11,018 nucleotides of DNA from positions 1 through 11,018 of the forward strand of contig JAEZPW010000421.1 in the NCBI GenBank assembly GCA_023441255.1. Reading direction: 5' to 3'. The notes under the pieces were generated by a model that had not been told where the DNA came from, did not search any database, and was given only the letters and a program-made list of their open reading frames with translations. The stretch comes from Acidobacteriota bacterium (GTDB lineage: Bacteria; Acidobacteriota; Terriglobia; Terriglobales; Acidobacteriaceae). A program made the position numbers and the translations under genes. Positions 1 through 7,464 of the stretch are shown piece by piece; the stretch's first letter is position 1; every line of letters begins with the position of its first letter.

Positions 1-1
1 G

Positions 2-1249
2 TTTTCATCCACCAGTGGTGAGCAGGGCCTGACCGGAGAGTACTTCGACAACCAGGACCTGCGTGGTACTCCTGTGCTGAAACGCGTCGACAAACAGGTG
101 GACTTCCGTTGGGGAGAGGGAAGCTTCACGGCTAACGGCCCGGTCGATCACTTTTCCGTTCGTTGGACAGGCGAGTTCGTACCCCAAACGTCGAGCGACT
201 ACCGTTGGTACGTTTCCAGTGATGACGGCGTGCGACTTTACCTGAACGGCCAGCTTGTTATCGATGATTGGGAGCGCCATTCGGAAAAACTTAACAGCTA
301 CACCGCCTATCTCGAGGCCGGCAAACGATACAAGATCGTGCTGGAATATATGGAAGTCGTGGGCGGCGCCACTGTGGGCTTCGGCGCCATTCGTGCCGAA
401 GATGAAGTAGCCCGCCAATCAAAAGGTATAGCGGCGAAGGCTGATGCCGCTATCGTCTGCGTAGGATTCGAACAGAATTCCGAATCGGAAGGCTTCGACC
501 GTACGTTTGCGCTGCCGGCAGGTCAGGATGAACTCATCCGGCAGATCGCGAGCGTCAACAAGAACACCATCGTCGTTCTCACGGCCGGCGGAAATGTAGA
601 CATGACACGCTGGATCGACAACGTTCCAGCACTGCTGTATGCGTGGTACTCCGGCCAGGAAGCCGGCACTGCACTGGCACAAATTCTTTTTGGAGAATAC
701 AGTCCCTCGGGCAAACTGCCCGCCAGCTTCGAGCGACGCTGGGAACATAATGCCGTTTTCGACAGCTACTACCCGGAGAAAGGCGAAAAGCGCGTCACGT
801 ATAAGGAAGGCGTTTTTGTCGGCTATCGCCACTTTGATCGTGCCAGTGTCAAGCCACGATTCCCGTTCGGTTATGGTCTTTCGTACAGCACTTTCAAGTA
901 CGCCAACCTGGCAATCTCTCCCAAGTCTGGCGACGCTGGCGCGCCGATTACCGTCACTTTCGATGTTACCAACACCGGTACGATGCAAGCCGGTGAAGTT
1001 GCTCAGCTTTATGTGAGCGACACACACGCCTCCGTTCCAAGACCCGTAAAAGAGCTCAAGGGATTCGCCAAAGTGAACCTTAAGCCCGGAGAGACACAAA
1101 AGGTCACGTTGAGAATCGACCGCCGGTCTTTGTCGTATTACGACCTCACAAAGAAACAATGGACCGCTGATCCTGGACAGTTCGCGATCCTGATCGGCTC
1201 CTCGTCCGACAATATCGAGTTGAAGGATACGTTCACTCTTACGCGGTGA
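2..1249 (+). CDS. GH3 beta-glycosidase with PA14 domain, 5'-truncated by window edge
   Basis: The frame is open from base 2, so the GTG at 74 is internal and the gene starts outside the window; 415 residues are visible. Residues about 8-130 form a PA14 module (GLTGEYFDN, then FSVRWTGEF and SSDDGVRLYLNGQLVIDDW), which in GH3 enzymes is inserted into the C-terminal alpha/beta sandwich and shapes the sugar-binding site. The sandwich then resumes (AAIVCVGF, SESEGFDRTFALPAGQ, YAWYSGQEAGTALAQILFGE, PSGKLPASF). The ESEGFDR stretch is where the GH3 acid/base Glu lies; the nucleophile Asp is in the missing N-terminal barrel. A fibronectin-III-like domain closes the protein (about 315-400: FDVTNTG, VPRPVKELKGF, LKPGE). 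Such enzymes release terminal beta-linked glucose, xylose or similar sugars, and the exact substrate cannot be read here. The gene ends 37 nt before the esterase, in the same direction. Confidence 0.93.
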   Translation, partial: FSSTSGEQGLTGEYFDNQDLRGTPVLKRVDKQVDFRWGEGSFTANGPVDHFSVRWTGEFVPQTSSDYRWYVSSDDGVRLYLNGQLVIDDWERHSEKLNSYTAYLEAGKRYKIVLEYMEVVGGATVGFGAIRAEDEVARQSKGIAAKADAAIVCVGFEQNSESEGFDRTFALPAGQDELIRQIASVNKNTIVVLTAGGNVDMTRWIDNVPALLYAWYSGQEAGTALAQILFGEYSPSGKLPASFERRWEHNAVFDSYYPEKGEKRVTYKEGVFVGYRHFDRASVKPRFPFGYGLSYSTFKYANLAISPKSGDAGAPITVTFDVTNTGTMQAGEVAQLYVSDTHASVPRPVKELKGFAKVNLKPGETQKVTLRIDRRSLSYYDLTKKQWTADPGQFAILIGSSSDNIELKDTFTLTR

Positions 1250-1286
1250 CTAAGTTCGAAGAGTGACTGAGATGGACGGGACAACG

Positions 1287-2096
1287 ATGAACGACAATCG
1301 GCGCCTTGCGTTGCGATCTATTCAACGAGTTTGGTCTATAGCCTTGCTCCTGCTTTTGTTGTGTATGTGCGCTTCGGCCGAGGTGAAACTCCCCCGTGTC
1401 TTCAGCGACCACATGGTACTGCAGCAAGGACGCGACATCCCGGTCTGGGGATCTGCAGCCCCTGGCGAAAAGATCGCGGTAACGCTCGGCGCCAACGAGC
1501 GGGACACAGTTGCCGGCGCGGACGGCCACTGGACGGTGAGGTTGCCCGCCATGAATGCGGGAGGGCCATTCACCATGAAGGTGAAGGGCAACACGACCTT
1601 GCAATTCAAGGACGTGATGATTGGCGAAGTGTGGCTCGCCTCGGGCCAGTCGAACATGACGTTCCCGCTCGCGGGGTCCGAAGGAGCAGACAAGGAACTG
1701 CCAACCGCGAATGTGCCCGAAATACGGCTGTTCATGGTGCCGAGAAAGATTGCTCTGGAGCCGCAGTCCGACGTCGCTGGAGGTTCCTGGCAGTTGTGTA
1801 CGCCCGACACAGCGCGAGAGTTTTCTGCTGTTGCCTGTTACTTCGCGCGTGAGTTGCAGAGAAAACTCGGCGTGCCTGTAGGGATCATCGAGAGCGCATG
1901 GCCGGGGACAGCGGCCGAAGAGTGGACTGCGGCGGAGGCACTTCGGTCGGAGGCGGACTTCGCGCCCATCCTTGAGCGCTGGGACGGGGCGATTCCTTCG
2001 GTCCGGGAATTTGCACGGCAGGCCCTGCCATTCGACCTCGAATTCGACGATTTCGAATCCTGCCGAACGACCCTACTGCCCCAGCGGTTTTGTTGA
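1287..2096 (+). CDS. SASA/CE20-like carbohydrate acetylesterase, N-terminal part (frameshifted gene)
   Basis: This is the first half of a secreted SGNH-type esterase of the sialate O-acetylesterase (SASA, DUF303) group, which removes acetyl groups from glycans. The chosen ATG gives a compact signal peptide (NDNRRLALRSIQRVW, then a Leu-rich core ending CASA before EVKLP); the ATG at 1272 and GTG at 1263 are in frame and possible. An N-terminal beta-sandwich follows (PRVFSDHMVLQQ, IPVWGSAAPGE). SGNH block I is GEVWLASGQSNM with likely nucleophile Ser122. Block II is GIIESAWPGT (199-208), slightly unlike the common NSSWGGT form. From about 2058 this frame yields an implausible tail (SCRTTLLPQRFC) and stops at 2094-2096, while the homologous sequence continues in the -1 frame. 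As written, the product lacks the catalytic His region and should be inactive. It is either a broken gene or a one-base sequence error. Confidence 0.85.
   Translation: MNDNRRLALRSIQRVWSIALLLLLLCMCASAEVKLPRVFSDHMVLQQGRDIPVWGSAAPGEKIAVTLGANERDTVAGADGHWTVRLPAMNAGGPFTMKVKGNTTLQFKDVMIGEVWLASGQSNMTFPLAGSEGADKELPTANVPEIRLFMVPRKIALEPQSDVAGGSWQLCTPDTAREFSAVACYFARELQRKLGVPVGIIESAWPGTAAEEWTAAEALRSEADFAPILERWDGAIPSVREFARQALPFDLEFDDFESCRTTLLPQRFC
2040..2090 (+). other. -1 frameshift site in the esterase gene
   Basis: Up to GAA at 2055-2057 the upstream frame reads sensibly (LPFDLEFDDFE). From 2057 the -1 frame reads ILPNDPTAPAVLLSNFEDG and runs open to 3280. One lost A in an ancestral GAAATC, giving GAATC, would explain the break. 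The site overlaps a small inverted repeat, ATTCGA (2042-2047) with TCGAAT (2053-2058), and several TTCGA copies, which could favour a replication slip or an assembly error. No X-XXY-YYZ slippery heptamer is visible in the overlap, so programmed frameshifting is unlikely. The exact position within this interval is inferred. Confidence 0.75.
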
Positions 2097-3280
2097 GCAA
2101 CTTCGAGGATGGCTTCGCGCGCGACTTAATGGGCGGCAACTGGACATATGACTGGACGCAGGGCGCGTCATCTGCATTTGCGCTCGTCCAGCCCGGGAGA
2201 GGGTCGTCACGCTACGCCGCAGAGGTCTCGGGAACGCAGGACGGCACGGAGTCTTCGCGCCTTGAACTGAAGTTCAAGCCTGATGGGTCTCCGGTGGATT
2301 TCGGCGCATATGCGGGCATACGGTTCTGGGTCCGCGGCAATGGTCATTTTCGCGTTCACACGTTACAGCCCACAGTCGCTGACTTCGACAACTACGGCAC
2401 TCAGGTTGTCCGGGCTATGCGGGATTGGCAACCCGTCACGGTGTGGTTCAAAGACCTGAAGCAGGCGGGGTGGGGCGTGCAGATGCCATTCACGCAGGGC
2501 ACGCTTACAGGCCTGACCATAGATAGCTCGCCACTTCAGGATGCATCGCGACCGCCATCAGGGCTTTACAACGGAATGATTGCACCGTTGCTCCCTTACG
2601 TCATCCGAGGTGCGCTCTGGTACCAAGGTGAAGGGAACGCGTCGAGGGCATATCAGTACCGCAAGCTACTTCCGGCGCTCATGTATAGCTGGCGCGCTAC
2701 ATGGGGGCAGGGCGATTTTCCATTCCTCGTGGTGCAGTTGCCGAATTTCGGCACCAGACCTACTGAGCCTTCTGACGCATTGTGGGCGGAACTGCGCGAA
2801 GCGCAGCTGATGACAGTCAACCTCCCGAACGCCGGACTGGCCGTTACGATCGATCTGGGTGAGCCCGGCAATGTACACCCTCACAGGAAGCGCGAAGTCG
2901 GCGAGAGGCTGGCGTTGTGGGCTTTGGGCGCAACCTACGGCAAGCATATCGTGTACTCGGGGCCGCTCTACGACTCAATGCAGATAAACGGTGATCACAT
3001 CCGAATCAGCTTCAAACACCCGGGGACAGGCTTGCATGCTCGTGAAGGTGGTCCGCTCAAGGGCTTTGCCATTGCCGGTACCGACAGAAAGTATCACTGG
3101 GCCAATGCCACTGTTGACGGGAACACGGTCGTCGTGTCGTCGCCCGATGTTCGCGCGCCGGTCGCGGTTCGTTACGCCTGGGCGGGTGACCCGGAATGCA
3201 ATCTCGTCAACAGCGCAGACCTGCCCGCATCGCCATTCCGAACCGACGACTGGCCAGGCATTACAGAAGGTCACAACTAG
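2057..3280 (+). CDS. SASA/CE20-like carbohydrate acetylesterase, C-terminal part with inserted CBM-like module (frameshifted gene)
   Basis: This is the second half of the esterase, in the -1 frame relative to the first; a TTG at 2090 is the earliest start a gene caller would pick. If the lost base is restored, the whole protein is about 664 residues. Residues about 270-415 of that protein form a beta-sandwich resembling CBM11/CIA30-type modules (NFEDGF, GGNWTYDW, GSSRYAAEVSG, YAGIRFWVRGNG, WQPVTVWFKDL). It sits between SGNH blocks II and III. The catalytic domain then resumes: PPSGLYNGMIAPLLPYVIRG, WYQGEGN (445-451, block III oxyanion Asn) and NVHPHRKREVGERLAL with the likely catalytic His531. 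The C-terminus is a short beta-domain (KGFAIAGTDRKYHWANA, AVRYAWAGDPECNL). Placing a non-catalytic module inside the SGNH fold resembles what I recall of CE20 xyloglucan acetylesterases. The next gene begins 40 nt downstream. Confidence 0.85.
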   Translation: MLPNDPTAPAVLLSNFEDGFARDLMGGNWTYDWTQGASSAFALVQPGRGSSRYAAEVSGTQDGTESSRLELKFKPDGSPVDFGAYAGIRFWVRGNGHFRVHTLQPTVADFDNYGTQVVRAMRDWQPVTVWFKDLKQAGWGVQMPFTQGTLTGLTIDSSPLQDASRPPSGLYNGMIAPLLPYVIRGALWYQGEGNASRAYQYRKLLPALMYSWRATWGQGDFPFLVVQLPNFGTRPTEPSDALWAELREAQLMTVNLPNAGLAVTIDLGEPGNVHPHRKREVGERLALWALGATYGKHIVYSGPLYDSMQINGDHIRISFKHPGTGLHAREGGPLKGFAIAGTDRKYHWANATVDGNTVVVSSPDVRAPVAVRYAWAGDPECNLVNSADLPASPFRTDDWPGITEGHN

Positions 3281-3306
3281 GCACGACAACCCGCGGCAAG
3301 ACTGAA

Positions 3307-3313
3307 GGGGGAG
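3307..3313 (+). promoter_or_regulatory. ribosome binding site deciding the beta-helix gene start
   Basis: GGGGGAG, preceded by AA, lies 7 nt before the ATG at 3321. A TTG directly upstream at 3318 is in frame, but the spacing and codon type favour ATG. Confidence 0.65.
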
Positions 3314-3320
3314 AGAGTTG

Positions 3321-4952
3321 ATGTCGTATCTCATTCAGAAGATTTTGGTCCGTAGCACTATCTCAGCTTTGGCCCTCCTCTGTTTTTGTGTGCTTCATGC
3401 CGATTCAAACCAGATTTCGTCTACCCCGCCGTCTGCTAGAAACTTCTATCTCGACTGTTCTGCGACCCAGAACGGCGCCGGGACACGCATCTCGCCTTGG
3501 AATTCGCTTGCCACCGTCAATGGATTCACTTTTCGCGGGGGAGATCATCTTCTGCTCAAGCGTGGCGCGGTTTGTAACGGAGCCCTCGCTCCTCAAGGAT
3601 CTGGTGCGGTGAACGCGCCCATTGTTATCGATGCTTATGGAACGGGCGCACAGCCAATCATTAACGGCCGCAGTGCCGAAGCAGCTTTGAAGCTCTTCAA
3701 TCAGCAATACTGGGAGATCAATGATCTTGAGATCACGGGGGGCCATTTATACGGGGTCTATGTTTCCGGCGATATTCCCAACTCGAGTCTGAACCACATC
3801 TATCTCAGAAATCTCGATGTGCACGGCGCGACCTACACGGCGAAGACGCGTTCCGATTCAGGCGAAGTTTTTTTCTCGACCAAAGCAGCTAATCAGATCT
3901 TCAATGACGTTGTTATTGACGGAGTGACAGCCCACGATAGCCACGTTTCGCAGGGCATATTCGTTAACGCCGGCGGAACATGGATCGAGGGCAATGGCTT
4001 CTTCCAGCCGCTCGGCAGTAACGTCACGGTGCAGAATTCGACTGCGCACGATGTTTACGGAGACGGAATCCTGATCACCGAAGTGAAGAACGGATTGCTG
4101 CAGGGGAACGTCGTTTACAGGAGCGGCCTGTGCCCAACCTGTACCGGCAGCACGCCTGTCGGGTTATGGCAGTGGTACTGCCATTCCTGCACGGTGCAGA
4201 ACAACGAGTCGTATGCGAACCAGAGCTGGGGTGGCGACGGCGGAGGCTTCGACATCGACTACTACAGCAAGGACAATGTCGTACAGTACAACTACGGTCA
4301 CGATTCTGCGGGTTACTGCGTTGCGTTCTTCGGCGCCGGCGGCAGGGCGACTGTCAACAGCGTCTTCCGGTACAACGTTTGTTCCAACAATGGCCGCAAG
4401 AGCGAACTGTCCAAGCAGGGAGAGGTCTTTGTTCACACATGGGACGGTGGATCACTCGACGGCGTGCAGATATACAACAATACCTTCTACTGGAACCCCG
4501 CCTCGAGTGCGGCCGCGATCATCACGACGGACGCAACCTACACCGGCAGCCTACCTCGCTTCATTCAGAACAACATCATTCATGCCACCGTGCCGGACAT
4601 GATCGAGACAAGTTCTGCCTTCGTACTGGACAACAACATTTATTGGACGACGTCGGCGTCTGCTCCTGTGTGGCAATTTGAAAACAAGACCTACACGAGT
4701 TTCAGCGCTTACCAGGCCGCCGCGAAGCAGGACATCCACAGCTACTACACGGACCCGATGTTGAGCACTCCCAGCTATCACTCGGTGGGCAAGCCAACCA
4801 CGGCATTTAATCTGTTGCCCGGTTCTCCAGCGATCGGGAAGGGAACAAATGTGTGCAGCGGGATTCCCGGATGTTCGATGGGTACACGGGACTTCTGGGG
4901 GCATCACCTCGCCGATCGTGCGTACAACATCGGCGCATATCAGGAACAATGA
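3321..4952 (+). CDS. secreted right-handed beta-helix protein, possible polysaccharide lyase or hydrolase
   Basis: This 543-residue exported protein has a Sec signal peptide (SYLIQKILVRSTIS, hydrophobic core, likely cleavage after VLHA near residue 27). The opening NFYLDCSATQNGAGT, SPWNSL, RGGDHLLLKRGAVCNG and NAPIVIDAYGTG is the usual entry to right-handed parallel beta-helix proteins acting on polysaccharides. Repeated Asn-rich turns follow (LEITGGHLYGVYVSG, NVTVQNSTAHDVYGDGILI, NNTFYW, QNNIIHA, DNNIYW). The end (FNLLPGSPAIGKG, TRDFWGHHL, YNIGAYQ) is typical of such secreted proteins. I see no GH28 signature (no NTDG or GHG) and cannot place it in a known PL family, so function is unassigned; a pectin-type lyase fold is the closest idea. 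An unusual CxxC-x12-CxxC element lies at C271, C274, C287 and C290, just before a GGDGGGFDIDYYSKDN turn. Its stop overlaps the start of the redoxin gene. Confidence 0.85.
   Translation: MSYLIQKILVRSTISALALLCFCVLHADSNQISSTPPSARNFYLDCSATQNGAGTRISPWNSLATVNGFTFRGGDHLLLKRGAVCNGALAPQGSGAVNAPIVIDAYGTGAQPIINGRSAEAALKLFNQQYWEINDLEITGGHLYGVYVSGDIPNSSLNHIYLRNLDVHGATYTAKTRSDSGEVFFSTKAANQIFNDVVIDGVTAHDSHVSQGIFVNAGGTWIEGNGFFQPLGSNVTVQNSTAHDVYGDGILITEVKNGLLQGNVVYRSGLCPTCTGSTPVGLWQWYCHSCTVQNNESYANQSWGGDGGGFDIDYYSKDNVVQYNYGHDSAGYCVAFFGAGGRATVNSVFRYNVCSNNGRKSELSKQGEVFVHTWDGGSLDGVQIYNNTFYWNPASSAAAIITTDATYTGSLPRFIQNNIIHATVPDMIETSSAFVLDNNIYWTTSASAPVWQFENKTYTSFSAYQAAAKQDIHSYYTDPMLSTPSYHSVGKPTTAFNLLPGSPAIGKGTNVCSGIPGCSMGTRDFWGHHLADRAYNIGAYQEQ
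4949..4952 (+). other. ATGA stop-start overlap (translational coupling)
   Basis: The beta-helix stop TGA (4950-4952) shares three bases with the redoxin start ATG (4949-4951). This implies coupled translation and decides the redoxin start; the in-frame TTG/ATG candidates further upstream (from 4853) lie inside the beta-helix coding sequence and give no signal peptide. Confidence 0.8.
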
Positions 4953-5536
4953 AGGCCCTCGCTGCTGAGTGGAGGACAATTCGACGGCGCTGTATGTGCT
5001 CTTTGCTGGTCCTGACACTTGCGGCCTTGGTCAGCTTGCCGGGGTGTCGCCAGAGTGAGTCCGAGGCGTCGATCTCGGGCTTCGGTCTGCCGCAGGTCCG
5101 CGGCGATGTCTTTCATTCGCGCCCTGCGGACGGCCGCACCGGTGTGTTGCTCGTGGGCTTCCTGCAGACTGTGCCTGACGTTGCGAACACGCCCTCGCGC
5201 GAGCAGGTGCCATTTCTATTGAGCATGCAACACCAGTATGGCGCGTGTGGACTAAAGGTCGTGATCATCGACGCATCCGCACTGGTCACGGGCCAGCCGC
5301 CTGCAAACGATGCTCTGATCAACGCCAGCTACGACTGGCATCTGGACGTTCCGCTGCTGCAAGACGAGAGCAATCGTGTGGCGAAACGATGGGAGGTCAA
5401 GCAAGTGCCAACCATCGTACTTTTGAAGTCGGACGGAACCGTGGCACAACGCTGGAACGGACTTACCGGACCCTTCGTTTTGGCACAAGCAATCGAGAAA
5501 CTATGCGGCGGCCCGCTCCAAAAGAACCCGCAGTAG
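4949..5536 (+). CDS. thioredoxin-like lipoprotein lacking the CXXC motif
   Basis: This 195-residue protein starts with a basic stretch (RTIRRRCMCS), a hydrophobic core and a lipobox-like SLPGC, so Cys33 is the probable lipidation site; Pro at -2 is unusual. The mature part has the end of a TlpA/AhpC-type thioredoxin fold: VVIIDAS (strand), DVPLLQDESNRVAKRWEV, QVPTIVLLKSDGTVAQRWNG with the cis-Pro at 154 and the following beta-hairpin. The region where the redox CXXC should stand (about 70-90, GFLQTVPDVANTPSREQVPF) contains no Cys. The only mature Cys besides Cys33 are C100 and C186. It therefore probably does not act as a classical dithiol oxidoreductase and could be a structural or chaperone-like partner. 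The ATGA coupling to the beta-helix gene suggests equimolar production and a shared job at the membrane. No gene symbol is justified. Confidence 0.82.
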   Translation: MKALAAEWRTIRRRCMCSLLVLTLAALVSLPGCRQSESEASISGFGLPQVRGDVFHSRPADGRTGVLLVGFLQTVPDVANTPSREQVPFLLSMQHQYGACGLKVVIIDASALVTGQPPANDALINASYDWHLDVPLLQDESNRVAKRWEVKQVPTIVLLKSDGTVAQRWNGLTGPFVLAQAIEKLCGGPLQKNPQ

Positions 5537-5584
5537 CTTGTGGGCGTGCTCTGGAAAAGTATGACAATCCTGGTGTTCGGGATT

Positions 5585-5589
5585 AAGGA
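5585..5589 (+). promoter_or_regulatory. ribosome binding site of the GH127-type gene
   Basis: AAGGA lies 8 nt before the ATG at 5598. It supports this start, which gives an intact Tat signal. The 61-nt gap before the gene shows no clear terminator or promoter. Confidence 0.6.
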
Positions 5590-5597
5590 CAATAGCC

Positions 5598-7430
5598 ATG
5601 ATCTTCTTGCGCGGTATATCACGGAGAGGTTTCATCCAATCCACCTCGCTCGCAGCCGCGGGAGCACTGACACGCCGCCTTGGATTTGCTTCGACCAACG
5701 TATCCCGCTCGACCCAGCTGCCGCTTGAGGAATTCGGTTACGCGGACGTAACGCTCACCAGCGACCTGCACGAAAAGCAACTGCATGAAACCCGCTCCGT
5801 CCTGATGGAGTTGAGCGAAGACAGCATGCTGAAACCGTTGCGCCAGATGGCTGGGCAGCCTGCGCCGGGTGCTGATCTGGGCGGATGGTATCGTTACGAC
5901 CCTGACTACAATCCCGATACAGTTGTGGACGGCTTTGCACCCGGTTGCCTGTTTGGTCAGTGGGTGTCTGCGCTTGCGCGGAACTATGCCATGACTGGTG
6001 CTCCCGCAACTCGGGACAAGGTGCTTAGGCTGAACCGCCTCTACGCGCAAACGATCTCAGAAGATTTCTACAGGAAGAACCGTTTCCCGGCGTACTGCTA
6101 CGACAAGCTTGTATGCGGCCTCATCGATTCGCACCAGTACGTCGGCGATCCTCTCGCCTTGTCCATCCTCGAGCGGACGACGAATACTGCGCTGCCCCAC
6201 ATGCCCGGAAAGGCTATACAACATGGGGAAGTATGGCGCAAAGATTACCCTTCAGTGGGTTATACGTGGGACGAGTCCTACACCATCTCGGAAAACCTGT
6301 TCCTTGCCTATCAACGCGGTGCTGGCAAGCGGTATCGCGATCTTGCAATCCAGTATCTCCACGGCGAGTTCTTTGATGGGCTTGCGGAGGGCCGCAACGT
6401 TCTCGCGGGCCATCATGCCTATAGCTACGTGAATTCGCTGAGCTCGGCGATGCAGGCATACCTGACACTGGGCAGCGTGAAACATTTGCGGGCGGCCAGC
6501 AATGCATTTGACATGCTCACTGCCCAGAGCTTCGCAACCGGAGCCTGGGGGCCGAATGAACTTCTTCTTGCGACAGGTAGCGATGATTTGGCCGCCAGCC
6601 TGACAAGCAGTCACGACAGCTTTGAGACTCCGTGCGGCTCCTACGCTCACTTCAAGTTGACACGCTATCTGCTTCGCGTCACCCGCGAGGCGCGGTATGG
6701 CGACAGCATGGAACGAGTGATGTACAACACTGTGTTGGGTGCCAAGCCGCTGTTGGCGGATGGCAGTACCTTTTATTATTCCGATTACAACTTTCACGGA
6801 CGCAAAATCTACAAGCCAAATCGTTGGCCTTGCTGCTCTGGCACTCTTCCGCAAGTGGCGGCTGACTATCGCATCAACACTTATCTCCGCGATGCGGACG
6901 GGATCTACGTCAACCTGTACATTCCTTCTACTCTGCGCTGGACGGAGGGTGGTGCGAAGGTATACCTGACTCAGACGAACGACTACCCCTTTGACAGTGC
7001 ACTGCAGTTCCAGGTCTCAGTTTCGAAAACCACGGAGTTTGCCATTCGCTTCCGCATTCCCGCATGGGCTGACGGTGCTTCGATCTTCGTCAACGGCAAG
7101 GCCGTACCGGAATCCGTCGCAGCGGGAACGTTCGCAGCGGTGCGCCGAACGTGGAAGAACGGCGACCGGATCGAAATGAATCTGCCCATGAGATTGCGCC
7201 TGGAACCTATCGACCCGCGGCATCCGGACACCGTGGCGTTGCTTTGCGGACCGTTAGTTTTGTTCGCAATTACGGATAACCCGCCCTCTGTAACGGCTCG
7301 ACAGCTGCTGGCGACAAAGAGAATCGGTGCGCGTTCATGGCGAACAGAAATCGCGGGTGGGCAGATGACTTTGCTGCCGTTTACTGCGATCGAGGATCAG
7401 CAGTATTCCACTTATTTGATCACCAGATAA
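5598..7430 (+). CDS. GH127-type (DUF1680) glycosidase, probable beta-L-arabinofuranosidase
   Basis: This 610-residue exported enzyme has a Tat signal (SRRGFIQSTSLAAAGAL, residues 8-24), so it is probably folded with its metal before export. The body is an (alpha/alpha)6 barrel (FAPGCLFGQWVSALARNY, YPSVGYTWDESYTISENLF, SYVNSLSSAMQAYLTLG) followed by beta-sandwich domains (YVNLYIPSTLRWTEG, FAIRFRIPAWADGASIFVNG, LLCGPLVLFAI). In characterised GH127 a Cys nucleophile is held by Zn with Glu-x-Cys and Cys-Cys ligands. Here C412-C413 (NRWPCCSGTLPQ) match the Cys pair, E321 (FATGAWGPNE) fits the acid/base, and E343/C346 (FETPCGSY) are the other ligands. The Glu-Cys spacing is ETPC, one residue longer than the ETC or ESC I expect, so this may be a distinct subgroup with a different sugar specificity. 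Removal of beta-L-arabinofuranose from pectic side chains or glycoproteins is the likely role. Confidence 0.9.
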   Translation: MIFLRGISRRGFIQSTSLAAAGALTRRLGFASTNVSRSTQLPLEEFGYADVTLTSDLHEKQLHETRSVLMELSEDSMLKPLRQMAGQPAPGADLGGWYRYDPDYNPDTVVDGFAPGCLFGQWVSALARNYAMTGAPATRDKVLRLNRLYAQTISEDFYRKNRFPAYCYDKLVCGLIDSHQYVGDPLALSILERTTNTALPHMPGKAIQHGEVWRKDYPSVGYTWDESYTISENLFLAYQRGAGKRYRDLAIQYLHGEFFDGLAEGRNVLAGHHAYSYVNSLSSAMQAYLTLGSVKHLRAASNAFDMLTAQSFATGAWGPNELLLATGSDDLAASLTSSHDSFETPCGSYAHFKLTRYLLRVTREARYGDSMERVMYNTVLGAKPLLADGSTFYYSDYNFHGRKIYKPNRWPCCSGTLPQVAADYRINTYLRDADGIYVNLYIPSTLRWTEGGAKVYLTQTNDYPFDSALQFQVSVSKTTEFAIRFRIPAWADGASIFVNGKAVPESVAAGTFAAVRRTWKNGDRIEMNLPMRLRLEPIDPRHPDTVALLCGPLVLFAITDNPPSVTARQLLATKRIGARSWRTEIAGGQMTLLPFTAIEDQQYSTYLITR

Positions 7431-7464
7431 TGTGGGCGGAGCAGTAGAGTTTGTTCCACGCTCA

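Noticed and set aside
419..1159. Long antisense ORF (246 codons) opposite the GH3 gene
   Set aside because: It runs opposite a clear GH3 domain, has no recognisable motifs or ribosome site, and its openness follows from the GC-rich third positions of the sense gene.
2040..2096. Programmed -1 ribosomal frameshifting in the esterase
   Set aside because: No X-XXY-YYZ slippery heptamer and no convincing downstream structure. A simple one-base loss explains the data.
4853..4948. Upstream start for the redoxin gene at 4853
   Set aside because: It would add 32 residues inside the beta-helix coding region and bury the lipoprotein signal; the ATGA start at 4949 fits better.
6252..6854. Antisense ORF of 200 codons opposite the GH127-type gene
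   Set aside because: It is a shadow of a well-supported coding sequence, with no domain-like features.
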